Assembly: GCA_933228675.1 (NCBI GenBank)
Contig: OW121740.1
Location: 155,297,273-155,361,272 of the forward strand
Direction of reading: 5' to 3'
Length of the DNA: 64,000 nt
From: Stomorhina lunata
Taxonomy: Eukaryota > Arthropoda > Insecta > Diptera > Rhiniidae
The translations under genes were made by a program, and so were the position numbers. Positions 37,601-49,665 of this stretch are shown here, piece by piece. The notes under the pieces were generated by a model. The model was not told where the DNA came from, did not search any database, and was given only the letters and a program-made list of their open reading frames with translations. How positions within the stretch are numbered: position 1 is the stretch's first letter; the number at the start of each line of letters is the position of its first letter.

Positions 37601-39278
37601 AATTTTTCAAAAATTTCCTATTTTTATAGGAAATTTTTCAAAAATTTCCTATTTTTATAGGAAATTTTTCAAAAATTTCCTATTTTTATAGGAAATTTTT
37701 CAAAAATTTCCTATTTTTATAGGAAATTTTTCAAAAATTTCCTATTTTTATAGGAAATTTTTCAAAAATTTCCTATTTTTATAGGAAATTTTTCAAAAAT
37801 TTCCTATTTTTATAGGAAATTTTTCAAAAATTTCCTTTTTTTATAGGAAATTTTTCAAAAATTTCCTATTTTTATAGGAAATTTTTCAAAAATTTCCTAT
37901 TTTTATAGGAAATTTTTCAAAAATTTCCTATTTTTATAGGAAATTTTTCAAAAATTTCCTATTTTTATAGGAAATTTTTCAAAAATTTCCTATTTTTATA
38001 GGAAATTTTTCAAAAATTTCCTATTTTTATAGGAAATTTTTCAAAAATTTCCTATTTTTATAGGAAATTTTTCAAAAATTTCCTATTTTTGTAGGAAATT
38101 TTTCAAAAATTTCCTATTTTTATAGGAAATTTTTCAAAAATTTCCTATTTTTATAGGAAATTTTTCAAAAATTTCCTATTTTTATAGGAAATTTTTCAAA
38201 AATTTCCTATTTTTATAGGAAATTTTTCAAAAATTTCCTATTTTTATAGGAAATTTTTCAAAAATTTCCTATTTTTATAGGAAATTTTTCAAAAATTTCC
38301 TATTTTTATAGGAAATTTTTCAAAAATTTCCTATTTTTATAGGAAATTTTTCAAAAATTTCCTATTTTTATAGGAAATTTTTCAAAAATTTCCTATTTTT
38401 ATAGGAAATTTTTCAAAAATTTCCTATTTTTATAGGAAATTTTTCAAAAATTTCCTATTTTTATAGGAAATTTTTCAAAAATTTCCTATTTTTATAGGAA
38501 ATTTTTCAAAAATTTCCTATTTTTATAGGAAATTTTTCAAAAATTTCCTATTTTTATAGGAAATTTTTCAAAAATTTCCTATTTTTATAGGAAATTTTTC
38601 AAAAATTTCCTATTTTTATAGGAAATTTTTCAAAAATTTCCTATTTTTATAGGAAATTTTTCAAAAATTTCCTATTTTTATAGGAAATTTTTTAAAAATT
38701 TCCTATTTTTATAGGAAATGTTTCAAAAATTTCCTATTTTTATAGGAAATTTTTCAAAAATTTCCTATTTTTATAGAAAATTTTTCAAAAATTTCCTATT
38801 TTTATAGGAAATTTTTCAAAAATTTCCTATTTTTATAGGAAATTTTTCAAAAATTTCCTATTTTTATAGGAAATTTTTCAAAAATTTCCTATTTTTATAG
38901 GAAATTTTTCAAAAATTTCCTATTTTTATAGAAAATTTTTCAAAAATTTCCTATTTTTATAGGAAATTTTTCAAAAATTTCCTATTTTTATAGGAAATTT
39001 TTCAAAAATTTCCTATTTTTATAGGAAATTTTTCAAAAATTTCCTATTTTTATAGGAAATTTTTCAAAAATTTCCTATTTTTATAGGAAATTTTTCAAAA
39101 ATTTCCTATTTTTATAGGAAATTTTTCAAAAATTTCCTATTTTTATAGGAAATTTTTCAAAAATTTCCTATTTTTATAGGAAATTTTTCAAAAATTTCCT
39201 GTTTTTATAGGAAATTTTTCAAAAATTTCCTGTTTTTATAGGAAATTTTTCAAAAATTTCCTGTTTTTATAGGAACTT
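34686..39278 (+). repeat. Sat2 tandem array E, about 148 near-identical units
   Basis: The longest array in the window, about 4.6 kb at a fixed 31-bp period. Most units are identical; rare marked units (GGAAGTTTTTC at 35803 and 36298, GGAAATTATTC near 35925 and 36421, AATTACC near 36000, 36497 and 36590) recur about 0.5 kb apart, hinting at block duplication inside the array. Near the right end three consecutive units share CCTGTTTTT. Confidence 0.97.
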
Positions 39279-40510
39279 TTAGATTTTTTAGAAAATAGAC
39301 TTAATAAATTATAACTTATTAAAAAGATCAAAAATTAAGTTCATAGTCGATATTGTATATAGGCTCCTTTCTTCGTTTCCAGTCAGCAGAACGTAAGTCG
39401 TCAATATTTGCAACCTATAATTATTATCTTATCTTCCTAAAATTCAAAATAAAAAACAGATGTTTGGAAAATATGAAACACCCTAATGTAGATATATAGA
39501 TATCATAATAACTCGTTAGATGTGCCAATAAATACTATAAATTTACTTTTCTAAACCTTTTATTATAAACATGTTATTTTTCCAAAATAACATATATGAT
39601 GTTTTTCTTTACCTAAATCACCAGCGATTGTCATTCAATTTACAAAAATCATGCAACTAGAAAAATATTTATTTATCGTTAGTGGAAGTTTATGATGACT
39701 GGCACTCACTGGCTTATGACTTGGCTGAAAAAATCTCCAAAAATACATAGAAAAAATTAAATAAAAATATCTATAGCCAAAAAATCATCACTCATGCTAA
39801 CAAATACTTACATATACATATGTAGTGGATGGTGTTAAGGAATTAAGGAGTGTTGATATATTTTTTTCTGTTCTGTTTACAAATTTTTTTTTAGTTATAC
39901 AAAATAAAAATAAATGTTGACTTTACAGAAAATTTTAGTTTCAAGTTCAACCATTAGAGTTTTTTTCACCCATTTGGTTTTTTGGTGTTGCAAAACCATC
40001 ATATGTACAATCTTTTTGTTTATCTTTGAAGTTTGCCTAATAAAAACCATTCATTTGTACAAGATTTTTTTCGTTTTTTCATAGGCTTGGGGAAATGTGC
40101 TATACCATACATTTTAGAATAGCTAAACTAACGTTTTTCTAACACATTTAAAATCTTTAATTTCAACTGAATATTCATTTGTTTTCTTCTGTCTCGTTGA
40201 CAAATTTGGTTGTAACGACATTTTTCAATTAAACAAATATTAGCTATTTTTTTAGATTAATTGTACTTTAACTTGGTGGCTGTGGTGTTGGCTAATGTTT
40301 TATTTTATTATTTCTTTCAAAAAAATAACAATTAGATGCTGTTTTTATTTATACCTAACATTAAAGTTCAGTTAAAATTTTTTCATTTCAACGATTTTAT
40401 TCTGAGTAAACACGCCTACTCCTGGAACTACATTACCGGTATTGGTTAGCAAATCACAGCAATTTATTTACGTTCATAAATTTAATATACATACATATAT
40501 ATAATGGGTT
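39279..40510. other. Single-copy spacer
   Basis: AT-rich, no genes recognised. It contains a single 27-bp inverted-repeat end of the MITE-like family at 39340-39366. Confidence 0.5.
39340..39366 (+). repeat. Solitary MITE-like terminal repeat
   Basis: TTCATAGTCGATATTG followed by TATATAGGCTC matches the right terminal repeat at 46396-46422 with only a few differences. No facing partner was found nearby, so this is a solo end or a decayed copy. Confidence 0.6.
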
Positions 40511-43500
40511 CCTTTTCAAAAATTTCCTATTTTTATAGCAAAATTTTTCAAAAATTTTCTAATTTTATAGGAATTTTTTCAAAAATTTCCTAAAAAATAG
40601 GAAATTTTTTAAAAATTCCAAATTTATTTTCAAAAATTTCCTATTTTTATAGGAAATTTTTCAAAAATTTCCTATTTTTATAGGAAATTTTTCAAAAATT
40701 TCCTATTTTTATAGGAATATTTTCAAAAATTTCCTATTTTTCATAGGAAATTTTTCAAAAATTTCCTATTTTTATAAGAAATTTTTCAAAAATTTCCCAT
40801 TTTTATAGGAAATTTTTCAAAAATTTCCTATTTTTATAGGAAATTTTTCAAAAATTTCCTATTTTTATAGGAAATTTTTCAAAAATTTCCTATTTTTATA
40901 GGAAAATTTTTCAAAAATTTCCTATTTTTATAGGAAATTTTTCAAAAATTTTCCTATTTTTATAGGAAATTTTTCAAAAATTTCCTATTTTTATAGGAAA
41001 TTTTTCAAAAATTTCCTATTTTTATAGGAAATTTTTCAAAAATTTCCTATTTTTATAGGAAATTTTTCAAAAATTTCCTATTTTTATAGGAAATTTTTCA
41101 AAAATTTCCTATTTTTATAGGAAATTTTTCAAAAATTTCCTATTTTTATAAGAAATTTTTCAAAAATTTCCTATTTTTATAGGAAATTTTTCAAAAATTT
41201 CCTATTTTTATAGGAAATTTTTCAAAAATTTCCTATTTTTATAGGAAATTTTTCAAAAATTTCCTATTTTTATAGGAAATTTTTCAAAAATTTCCTATTT
41301 TTATAGGAAATTTTTCAAAAATTTCCTATTTTTATAGGAAATTTTTCAAAAATTTCCTATTTTTATAGGAAATTTTTCAAAAATTTCCTATTTTTATAGG
41401 AAATTTTTCAAAAATTTCCTATTTTTATAGGAAATTTTTCAAAAATTTCCTATTTTTATAGGAAATTTTTCAAAAATTTCCTATTTTTATAGGAAATTTT
41501 TCAAAAATTTCCTATTTTTATAGGAAATTTTTCAAAAATTTCCTATTTTTATAGGAAATTTTTCAAAAATTTCCTATTTTTATAGGAAATTTTTCAAAAA
41601 TTTCCTATTTTTATAGGAAATTTTTCAAAAATTTCCTATTTTTGTAGGAAATTTTTCAAAAATTTCCTATTTTTGTAGGAAATTTTTCAAAATTTTCCTA
41701 TTTTTATAGGAAATTTTTCAAAATTTTCCTATTTTTATAGGAAATTTTTCAAAAATTTCCTATTTTTATAGGAAATTTTTCAAAAATTTCCTATTTTTAT
41801 AGGAAATTTTTCAAAAATTTCCTATTTTTATAGGAAATTTTTCAAAAATTTCCTATTTTTATAGGAAATTTTTCAAAAATTTCCTATTTTTATAGGAAAT
41901 TTTTCAAAAATTTCCTATTTTTATAGGAAATTTTTCAAAAATTTCCTATTTTTATAGGAAATTTTTCAAAAATTTCCTATTTTTATAGAAAATTTTTCAA
42001 AAATTTCATATTTTATAGGAAATTTTTCAAAAATTTCCTATTTTTGTAGGAAATCTTTCAAAAATTTCCTATTTTTATAGGAAATTCTTCAAAAATTTCC
42101 TATTTTTATACGAAATTTTTCAAAAATTTCCTATTTTTATACGAAATTTTTCAAAAATTTCCTATTTTTATACGAAATTTTTCAAAAATTTCCTATTTTT
42201 ATACGAAATTTTTCAAAAATTTCCTATTTTTATACGAAATTTTTCAAAAATTTCCTATTTTTATAGGAAATTTTTCAAAAGTTTCCTATTTTTATAGGAA
42301 ATTTTTCAAAAATTTCCTATTTTTATAGGAAATTTTTCAAAAATTTCCTATTTTTATAGGAAATTTTTCAAAAATTTCCTATTTTTATAGGAAATTTTTC
42401 AAAAATTTCCTATTTTTATAGGAAATTTTTCAAAAATTTCCTATTTTTATAGGAAATTTTTCAAAAATTTCCTATCTTGATAGGAAAATTTTCAAAAATT
42501 TCCTATTTTGATAGGAAAATTTTCAAAAATTTCCTATTTTGATAGGAAAATTTTCAAAATTTTTTATTTTTATTGGAAAATTTTCAAAAATTTAATTTTT
42601 TATGGGAAATTTTTCAAAAATTTCCTTTTTACGGAAAACTTTTCAAAAATTTAATTTTTTTATAAAAAATTTTTCAAAAATATTATTTTTATAGGAAATT
42701 TTTCAAAAATTTCTTAATTTTATAGGAAATTTTTTAAAAATTTCTTATTTTTATGGAAAATTTTTCAAAAATTTCATATTTTTATAGGAAATTTTATAAA
42801 AATTTCTTATGTTTATAGAAAAATTTTCAAAAATTTCATATTTTTATAGGAAATTTTTCAAAAATTTCCTATTTTTATAGGAAATTTTTCAAAAATTTCC
42901 TATTTTTATAGGAAATTTTTCAAAAATTTCCTATTTTTATAGGAAATTTTTCAAAAATTTCCTATTTTTATAGGAAATTTTTGAAAAATTTCCTATTTTT
43001 ATAGGAAATTTTTCAAAAATTTCCTATTTTTATAGGAAATTTTTCAAAAATTTCCTATTTTTATAGGAAATTTTTCAAAAATTTCCTATTTTTATAGGAA
43101 ATTTTTCAAAAATTTCCTATTTTTATAGGAAATTTTTCAAAAATTTCCTATTTTTATAGGAAATTTTTCAAAAATTTCCTATTTTTATAGGAAATTTTTC
43201 AAAAATTTCCTATTTTTATAGGAAATTTTTCAAAAATTTCCTATTTTTATAGGAAATTTTTCAAAAATTTCCTATTTTTATAGGAAATTTTTCAAAAATT
43301 TCCTTTTTTTTTATAGGAAATTTTTCAAAAATTTCCCATTTTTATAGGAAATTTTTCAAAAATTTCCTATTTTTATAGGAAATTTTTCAAAAATTTCCCA
43401 TTTTTATAGGAAATTTTTCAAAAATTTTCTATTTTGATAGGAAAATTTTCAAAAATTTCCTATTTTGATAGGAAAATTTTCAAATATTTTTATTTTTATC

Positions 43501-44100
43501 GGAAAATTTTCAAAAATTTAATTTTTTATGGGAAATTTTTCAAAAATTTCCTTTTTTTTCGGAAAACTTTTCAAAAATTAAATTTTTTTATAAAAAATTT
43601 TTCAAAAATATTATTTTTATAGGTAATTTCTAAAAAATTTCTTAATTTTATATTAAATTTTTCAAAAAATTCTTTTTTTAATAGGAAATTTTTCAAAAAT
43701 TTCTTATTTTTCTAGGAAATTTTTCAAAAGTTTCTTATTTTTACAGGAAATTTTTCAAAAATTTCTTATTTTTATAGGCAATTTTTCAAAAATTTCCTAT
43801 TTTTATAGGAAAATTTTCAAAAATTTCCTATTTTTATAGGAAATTTTTCAAAAATTTCCTATTTTTATAGGAAATTTTTCAAAAATTTCATAATTTTGTA
43901 GAAAATTTTTCAAAAATTTATTATATTTATAGAATTTTTTCAAAAATTTCCTAGTTTTATAGGAAATTTTTCAAAAATTTCTTATTTTTTAGTAAGTTTT
44001 TCAAAAATTTTTTAGTTTTAAAGGAAATTTTTAAAAATGTCTTATTTTTACAGGAAATTTTTCAAAAATGTATTATTTTTATAAGACATTTTTCAAAAAC
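40511..44100 (+). repeat. Sat2 tandem array F with about 0.93 kb higher-order repeat
   Basis: About 116 units. A distinctive run of variants (TTTTGATAGGAAAATTTTC units, then TTATGGGAAATTT, then a CGGAAAACTTTTC unit) occurs at about 42473-42700 and again at about 43430-43625. The TATGGG marker is offset by 926 bp. Five units near 42108-42240 share the private variant TATACGAAATT. The right edge (43630-44100) is degenerate. Confidence 0.95.
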
Positions 44101-45471
44101 TGACATTATATGCAAATATATGCACAAAAATTATATATTATTATCAAGCTAACATTACATAAAATTTTTCTTATTTCTTTATTAAACATGCATAATTAGG
44201 ATCTTCTTGAAATGAGTTTAACAATTAAATAATCAAAATTTCCTTTGCTTAACTCCTCTTAAACAAGACATTAAAAAACTCACATAAATCAAATATTTTT
44301 TGCAAAAGCTAAACTCCTCAAAAAAAGAAATCCCAACAATTGGCTTAAATTTGACGTTTTGATTTAAACACAAACGACAAATAGTCCTTTCAAAAAAAAG
44401 GACAGATTTTTTCAACAAATACCTTTTTACATTGAACAAGTTTTTTCATGTTACAATTTGGTTACATTGACGAAAAAAAATGACAAAAAATAAATTTAAA
44501 TATTTGTTTGAACACATTGCGTTAAACATTTACAATCCAACATTTTTTTCGATTTTTGTTTTTTTTTTTTTTTTTATTTTGTTCAGACATATTCAGAATA
44601 GAAAAGAGGCAATAAAACTGTTTGATTAATCGTAAAAAATTAAGTCTCTTTTGTGATTTTGATATGTTTTTTTTTGGTGCTTTTTCTATTGGCGGTAGTA
44701 GTTGCTAGCGAAATTGTTGCTATTGTTTGTTGTTTTTAGCTTTGTTCTATTATAGCCTGATTTTACTCTATTTACATGATCCTGATATTATCCTGACAAA
44801 CAAAGCGTGGAGCGAAAAAAAAATCCCCATCAACAATATTCAACAAATCAACACAATATTCAAATGAAAATGCTAACAAAGAAGAGATTTCAGGGAAAAC
44901 AATCAGGAAAATAAATGAAAATATTTTCATATGCACTTTAAAAAATTTGCATTGTGGCAATTTTGTTCTTCCTTTTTGTTGCTTTTGCCAATTGTTAATG
45001 TTGCTGCTGCTGATTTTACATCAAATGTCATTACAGAAATGTGCACCTATTTTTTATGTATTTAAAACTTTAGCTTTTTTTACTTTTACGCGGCACTAAC
45101 TATTTGTGTATACATGTGTATGTAAGTGTAAAATATGTGTGTGAATGTGTGAATGAGTGTCTGTTTGGGTGTATGTGTTCAGTGTTGCGACATGAAACAT
45201 CAACTTTAACATCAACACATTATGCGGCAGTTAGTTTTGAACTAAATGGTTGCAGGTTGCAACGTCTAAACACTTTAGGATACCCACTTCTCTGTTACAC
45301 ATTGATTCATTGTATTGTTGGTAACATTAATACAAATGTCGCACGAATTGTGTAAAGACAGTTTAAAGTGAAAAGTTCAGCTACGATGTTTCTTAGATAC
45401 ACTTTACCGAGTTTAACATATTATTTAGAATATCACTCAGATGAAATATAGATAAAATGCCAACATATTGG
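44101..45471. other. Single-copy spacer
   Basis: AT-rich with long T/A runs (44563-44577). GTGT-rich simple sequence at 45105-45180 gives an open frame (45104-45355) that I do not accept as a gene. Confidence 0.5.
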
Positions 45472-46422
45472 GAGCCCATATTCAATACCGTCTATGAAAC
45501 ATTTTTTATACCCTTCACCACCATAGGTGGAAAGGGTATTATAAGTTTGTGCTGATGTATGTAACGCATAGAAATATTTGTCTTAGACCCACCTTTTAGT
45601 ATAACAATAGGCTTAGAATCACTTTCTGAGTCGATTTAGCGATGTCCGTCCGTCCGTCTGGCTGGACCCCCATGTAAACCTTGTAATCAAACTACAGGTC
45701 GCAATTCTGAAGATAACTTGACGAAATTTTGTACAGATCATTTTTTTGATTATGGGACCATGGCTATTGAAATTGGTCAAAATCGGTCCATTAGTAATGG
45801 TACCTCCCATAGGTCCCACTTCCCGGAATTGACATATTGGCCACAAGTATCAATATTTTTTCATGAAATTTAAACAAATACTGCTTATATAAACTAAAAT
45901 TACTGTACCAAATTTTGTTGAAATCGATCCACATTTGACCCTAGCTCCCATACAAACTTTTCTTTAAAAACGCACTAAATGAGACAAAAAAATCACTAAA
46001 ACGCTCGTAAATCTAAAAATATTGAAAATTTTAAGTTTATTTTTTGCATACATAATTTTTGTAACAACTGTAATCAATTTGCCAAATTTCGAGATAATCG
46101 GTTCACATTTGACCCTAGCTCGCATATAAGTCCAAATGACGGAAACAGGTTAAATATATATATTTTGAGAAAATGTTTGTATGATGGCAAAATTTAGCAA
46201 ATATTTGTCTTTATACAGGAAAAATAACACCTTTGACCTTAGTGGTGAAGGGTATCGTATGGTCGGGCTTGACCGACTATAGCGCTTTCTTACTTGTTTT
46301 TAATAACTTTTTGTTGGGAAACGGGGTTTTTTCATCTTTTAGAGCTTTGTCTTAAATATTTTGTAAAAGAAATATTGACTTCTATATTTTTTTGGTTCAT
46401 AGTCGGTATTGAATATAGGCTC
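45472..46422. mobile_element. MITE-like element with 27-bp inverted ends, split by R3
   Basis: The left end (45472-45498) reads GAGCCCATATTCAATACC then GTCTATGAA. The right end (46396-46422) reads TTCATAGTCGGTATTGAATA then TAGGCTC. These are inverted repeats with two mismatches. Without R3 the element would be only about 150 bp. A third copy of one end is at 39340. It is non-coding. Confidence 0.7.
45505..46301 (+). mobile_element. Dispersed ATACCC-family repeat, copy R3 (about 0.8 kb), nested
   Basis: The left hairpin is ATACCCTTCACC / GGTGGAAAGGGTAT. The right end has GGTGAAGGGTATCG, the hairpin GTCGG-GCTTGA-CCGAC, then CTTTCTTACTTGTTTT. It aligns throughout with R2. It lies inside the MITE-like element, so it inserted later. 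No obvious target-site duplication is visible at the T-rich junctions. A 75-codon minus-strand open frame inside it (45619-45846) is repeat-derived. Confidence 0.85.
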
Positions 46423-47754
46423 TCGATATATTTGCTTATTTCTTTTATCATATAATTACGCATTTAAATGACTTTTGAGAGTTCGGTTGTTTGAGAGTTA
46501 TGTTCGTCAAAGACCTAATCAAAGACTCTATAGCATAAATATATCCATCAAAATGGATGATTTTGTTCTGCCAAAAGTGAAATTAAAGTGGATAAACAGC
46601 AATGGAAAACACATAAACGCACAATTAAACATACTTTTCATGAGCACGTATATCTACCTTAGCTTTCTATCATTTAGAGTAAAATAGTTATACTCTCTTG
46701 TTCATGGGATTTTACAAAACGAAGTTACTTCAAATCAATATATGAAAGTCCAATATCTTTATATTATAAAGTTTTTGGCCAAATTCTCATAAAGGATCTA
46801 ACGAACATTGAGACAAACTTAAAAAATCCTTCTCCTTTTTGGTGTAGCGTACAAATACTCTCTTACTTACTTACTTACTACTTGTCTTACTCAAACGTTG
46901 GCGTAGACTTTTTTGTAGTTTTTCCTTTTTTTTCGGTGAACAGAAAATAAAATTCAAAAACTAATTTCACACTAGAAATTTATCAAAGTCAATTCGATTT
47001 GTAACGCTCAGTTTTCAACGTAAAAATAAATAAATGCATGTAAGTTTGACGGTAAAAAAGGCACCGTGGGGTAAATTTTAACAAAAATTAAGAAATAAAA
47101 ATTTATATGAAATATAAAATGTGTAAACCATTCAAAAATTTTGGGACAGCTTAACTGGGACAATACTAATGAGTCTAGAGCAAGGTTGGCCAATATTTGC
47201 ATGGCAGGAGAATAAAAACAATTTACATTAAACCAGAAAACTATCACTATCTTTCTCAAAACAAAAACAAAAATGCATTTCCACCAAAAACAACAAAACA
47301 TACAGCTAAAATAATTCTCAGAGCAAATTCGCTCTCCATTTGACCAACCTTGCTCTAGAGCAATGTTGGGCAAAAGAGAGAATCAGAGAGACTTCGCTCA
47401 ATATTAAGAAGGAGTAGGCAGCCCATACCAACAGCAGCCGATTTTTTTTTTAATTTTTGTTAATACCATGGTATTACTTAACTCGTGAAAATGAGTATTA
47501 AAATCATTCAGTTGGAACTTGCACTTTGTTAAAGGAAAAACAAAATAGGCAAGAAACAAATCAAAATCCAATTTATAGCAACAAAATACATGGTTCGAGA
47601 GAACAAAGAAATATAATCTCGAACATTGTTGCCACGGCACAATTATTTTTGCAAATATTATGAATATTTTTGCGAATATTGGAAATATTTCTCAAAACAG
47701 AAATAAATTCTAATAATAAAAAATTTTAGATTTTTATATTTTTTTTTTATGTAT
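46423..47754. other. Single-copy spacer with one MITE-like element
   Basis: Contains a CTTACTTACTTACTTAC run near 46861-46877. Open frames at 46475-46687 (plus), 47008-47373 and 47404-47640 (minus) lack domains, and one spans the MITE-like inverted repeat. None is called. Confidence 0.5.
47174..47359. mobile_element. Short MITE-like element, 20-bp inverted ends
   Basis: TCTAGAGCAAGGTTGGCCAA at 47174-47193 faces TTGACCAACCTTGCTCTAGA at 47340-47359 with one mismatch, enclosing about 146 bp of AC-rich non-coding DNA. A third partial copy (GAGCAATGTTGGGCAA) follows directly after 47358, so the true element boundary may extend further right. Confidence 0.65.
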
Positions 47755-48006
47755 TTTCGATCCCAAAAATTTTCTATAGAAAAAGGTTTGATAAAAAAAT
47801 TGTCTATAGAAAACTTTTTGATAAAAAACATTTTCTATAACAAAATTTTTGATAAAAAATGTATTTAGAAGAATTTTCGATAAAAATATTATCTATAGAA
47901 AAAATTTTGATAAAAAAAAATTTTCTATAGAGAAATGTTTGTAAGAAAATTTCTATTGAAAAATTTTTGATAAAAAAATTTTTGAAAAATAAAAAATTTC
48001 TATCGA

Positions 48007-48026
48007 TTTGGGATTAAATGCGAATA
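48007..48026 (+). repeat. PLE-type terminal 20-mer, copy a
   Basis: TTTGGGATTAAATGCGAATA followed by CTCTTCTTTTTG and then satellite. It differs from the other copies by one base (T for C at position 9). Confidence 0.75.
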
Positions 48027-48385
48027 CTCTTCTTTTTGAAAAATTTTTTGATAAAAAACTTTCTTTAGAAAAATTTTTTATAGAAAAATTTTTGATGAAA
48101 AAAGTATTGAAAAATTTTTGATAAAAAAATATAGAAAAATTTTTGATAAAAAAGATTTTTGATAAAAAAAATTTTTGATAAAAAAAATTTTTGATAAAAA
48201 GTTTTCTTTTTTTTTCTATTTTTTTATCAAAATTTTCCAGAGAAAATTTTAATACAAAAAATTTTCTATAAAAAAATTTTCTATAGAAAAATTTTTAATA
48301 AAAAAAAACTTTCTATAGAAAATCTTAAATAAAAAAATTTTTGATAAAAAAATTTTCTGTAAAAAAATTTTCTAAAAAGAAAGAG

Positions 48386-48405
48386 TATTCGCATTTGATC
48401 CCAAA
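48386..48405 (-). repeat. PLE-type terminal 20-mer, copy b
   Basis: TATTCGCATTTGATCCCAAA on the plus strand, preceded by AAAAAGAAAGAG and satellite. It faces copy a, so the satellite between them is bracketed by two inverted ends. Confidence 0.75.
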
Positions 48406-48840
48406 CATTTTTGATACAAAAATTTTTTATAAAAAATTTTTTTATCAAAATTTTCTAGAGGAAATTTTTTTATCAACAAATTTTCTATAAAAAAATTTTG
48501 TATAGAAAAATTTTTAATAAAAAAATTTTCTATAGAAAATTTTAAATAAAAAAAATTTTTGATAAAAAAAATTTCTTTAGAAAAATTTTTGATAAAAAAA
48601 TTTTCTATAGAAAAAATGTTGATAAAAAAATTTTCTATAGAAAAATGTTTGTGAGAAAATTTCTATAGAAAAATTTTTTATAAAAAAATTTTTGAAAAGT
48701 AAAAAATTTCTATCGAAAAATTTTTTGATAAAAAATTTTCTATAGAAAAATTAACAGAGGTTTATTTTAAAAATAAGCTGAATGCATGCAGTTTTATAAA
48801 AAAAAAAAAATAACAAAATTGTCGGGATGTAAATATTATT

Positions 48841-48946
48841 CAAAAATAATGACTATTCGCATTTGATCCCAAACCAAACAATTTTTGGCTTATCAATAAA
48901 TAAATGTAACAGATTTGGGATCAAATGCGAATAGTCATTCTTTTTG
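48841..48946. mobile_element. Foldback element with 33-bp arms, retroelement end copies c and d
   Basis: The arms 48841-48873 and 48914-48946 are inverted complements with one mismatch (T/G at arm position 7). Each contains the 20-mer TATTCGCATTTGATCCCAAA or its complement. The 40-bp centre, read on the plus strand, matches the sequence next to the 20-mer in the ribozyme-bearing fragment at 62.5 kb (AATAAATAAATGTAACAGA). It looks like a head-to-head remnant of that element's end. Sat4 resumes immediately to the right. Confidence 0.75.
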
Positions 48947-49665
48947 AATTTAAAATTTTCTATAGAAAAATGTTTAATAAAAAAATTGTCCATAGAAAAA
49001 TTTTTGATAAAAAAATTTTCTATAGAAAAATGTTTGATAAAAAAATATATAATAAAAAAAATTTTGATAAAAAAATATTTAATAAAAACATTTTTGATAA
49101 AAAAATTTTCCATAGAAAAATTTTTGATATAAAAATTTTTGATAAAATAAATTTCCATAGAAAAATTTCTGATCAAAAAATTTTTTATAGAAAAATTTTT
49201 GATAAAAAAAAACTTTATAGAAAAATTTTTGATAAAAAAATTTTCTATAGAAAAATTATTGATAGAAAATTTTCTATAGAAAAATTTTTGATAGAAAATT
49301 TTCTATAGAAAAATTTTTGATAGAAAATTTTCTATAGAAAAATATTTGATAAAAAATTTTCTATAGAAAAATTTTTGATAAAAATTTTCTATATAACAAT
49401 TTTTGATAAAAAATTTTCTAAAGGAAAATTTTTGATAAAAAAAATTTTCTAAAGGAAAATTTTTGATTAAAAATTTTCTATAGAAAATTGTTGATAAAGA
49501 AAATTTTCTATAGAAAAATTTTTGATAAAAAAATTTTTAATAAAAAATTTTCTGTAGAAAAATTTTTGATACAAAAATTTGAAGAAAAATTTTTGATAAC
49601 AAAATTTTTAAGACAAATTTTTGATAACAAAATTTGTAAGACAAATTTTTGATAAAAAAATTTCA
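48947..49665 (+). repeat. Sat4 tandem array, right part
   Basis: The same units as 47755-48760. Locally the period is exactly 30 bp, so three frames stay open and yield Lys/Ile/Phe-rich 10-residue repeats (for example 48925-49308). These are by-products of the satellite, not proteins. Confidence 0.88.

Larger units (their letters stand above)
47755..48760 (+). repeat. Sat4 tandem array, left part, about 29-30-bp unit
   Basis: Irregular units of TTTTCTATAGAAAAATTTTTGATAAAAAAA. The palindrome TTTTCTATAGAAAA is the same as in Sat1. Lengths vary through A-run slippage. Two copies of the retroelement end motif interrupt it (48007-48026 and 48386-48405, opposite orientations). Confidence 0.88.

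Noticed and set aside
275..44100. CRISPR-like appearance of regular 31-bp arrays
   Set aside because: There are no unique spacers: the whole period is conserved, the context is eukaryotic, and the arrays are ordinary tandem satellites.
48925..49308. 127-codon open frame with a 10-residue Lys/Ile/Phe repeat
   Set aside because: It is produced by a local 30-bp period with no stop; the opposite strand and a second frame are open in the same place.
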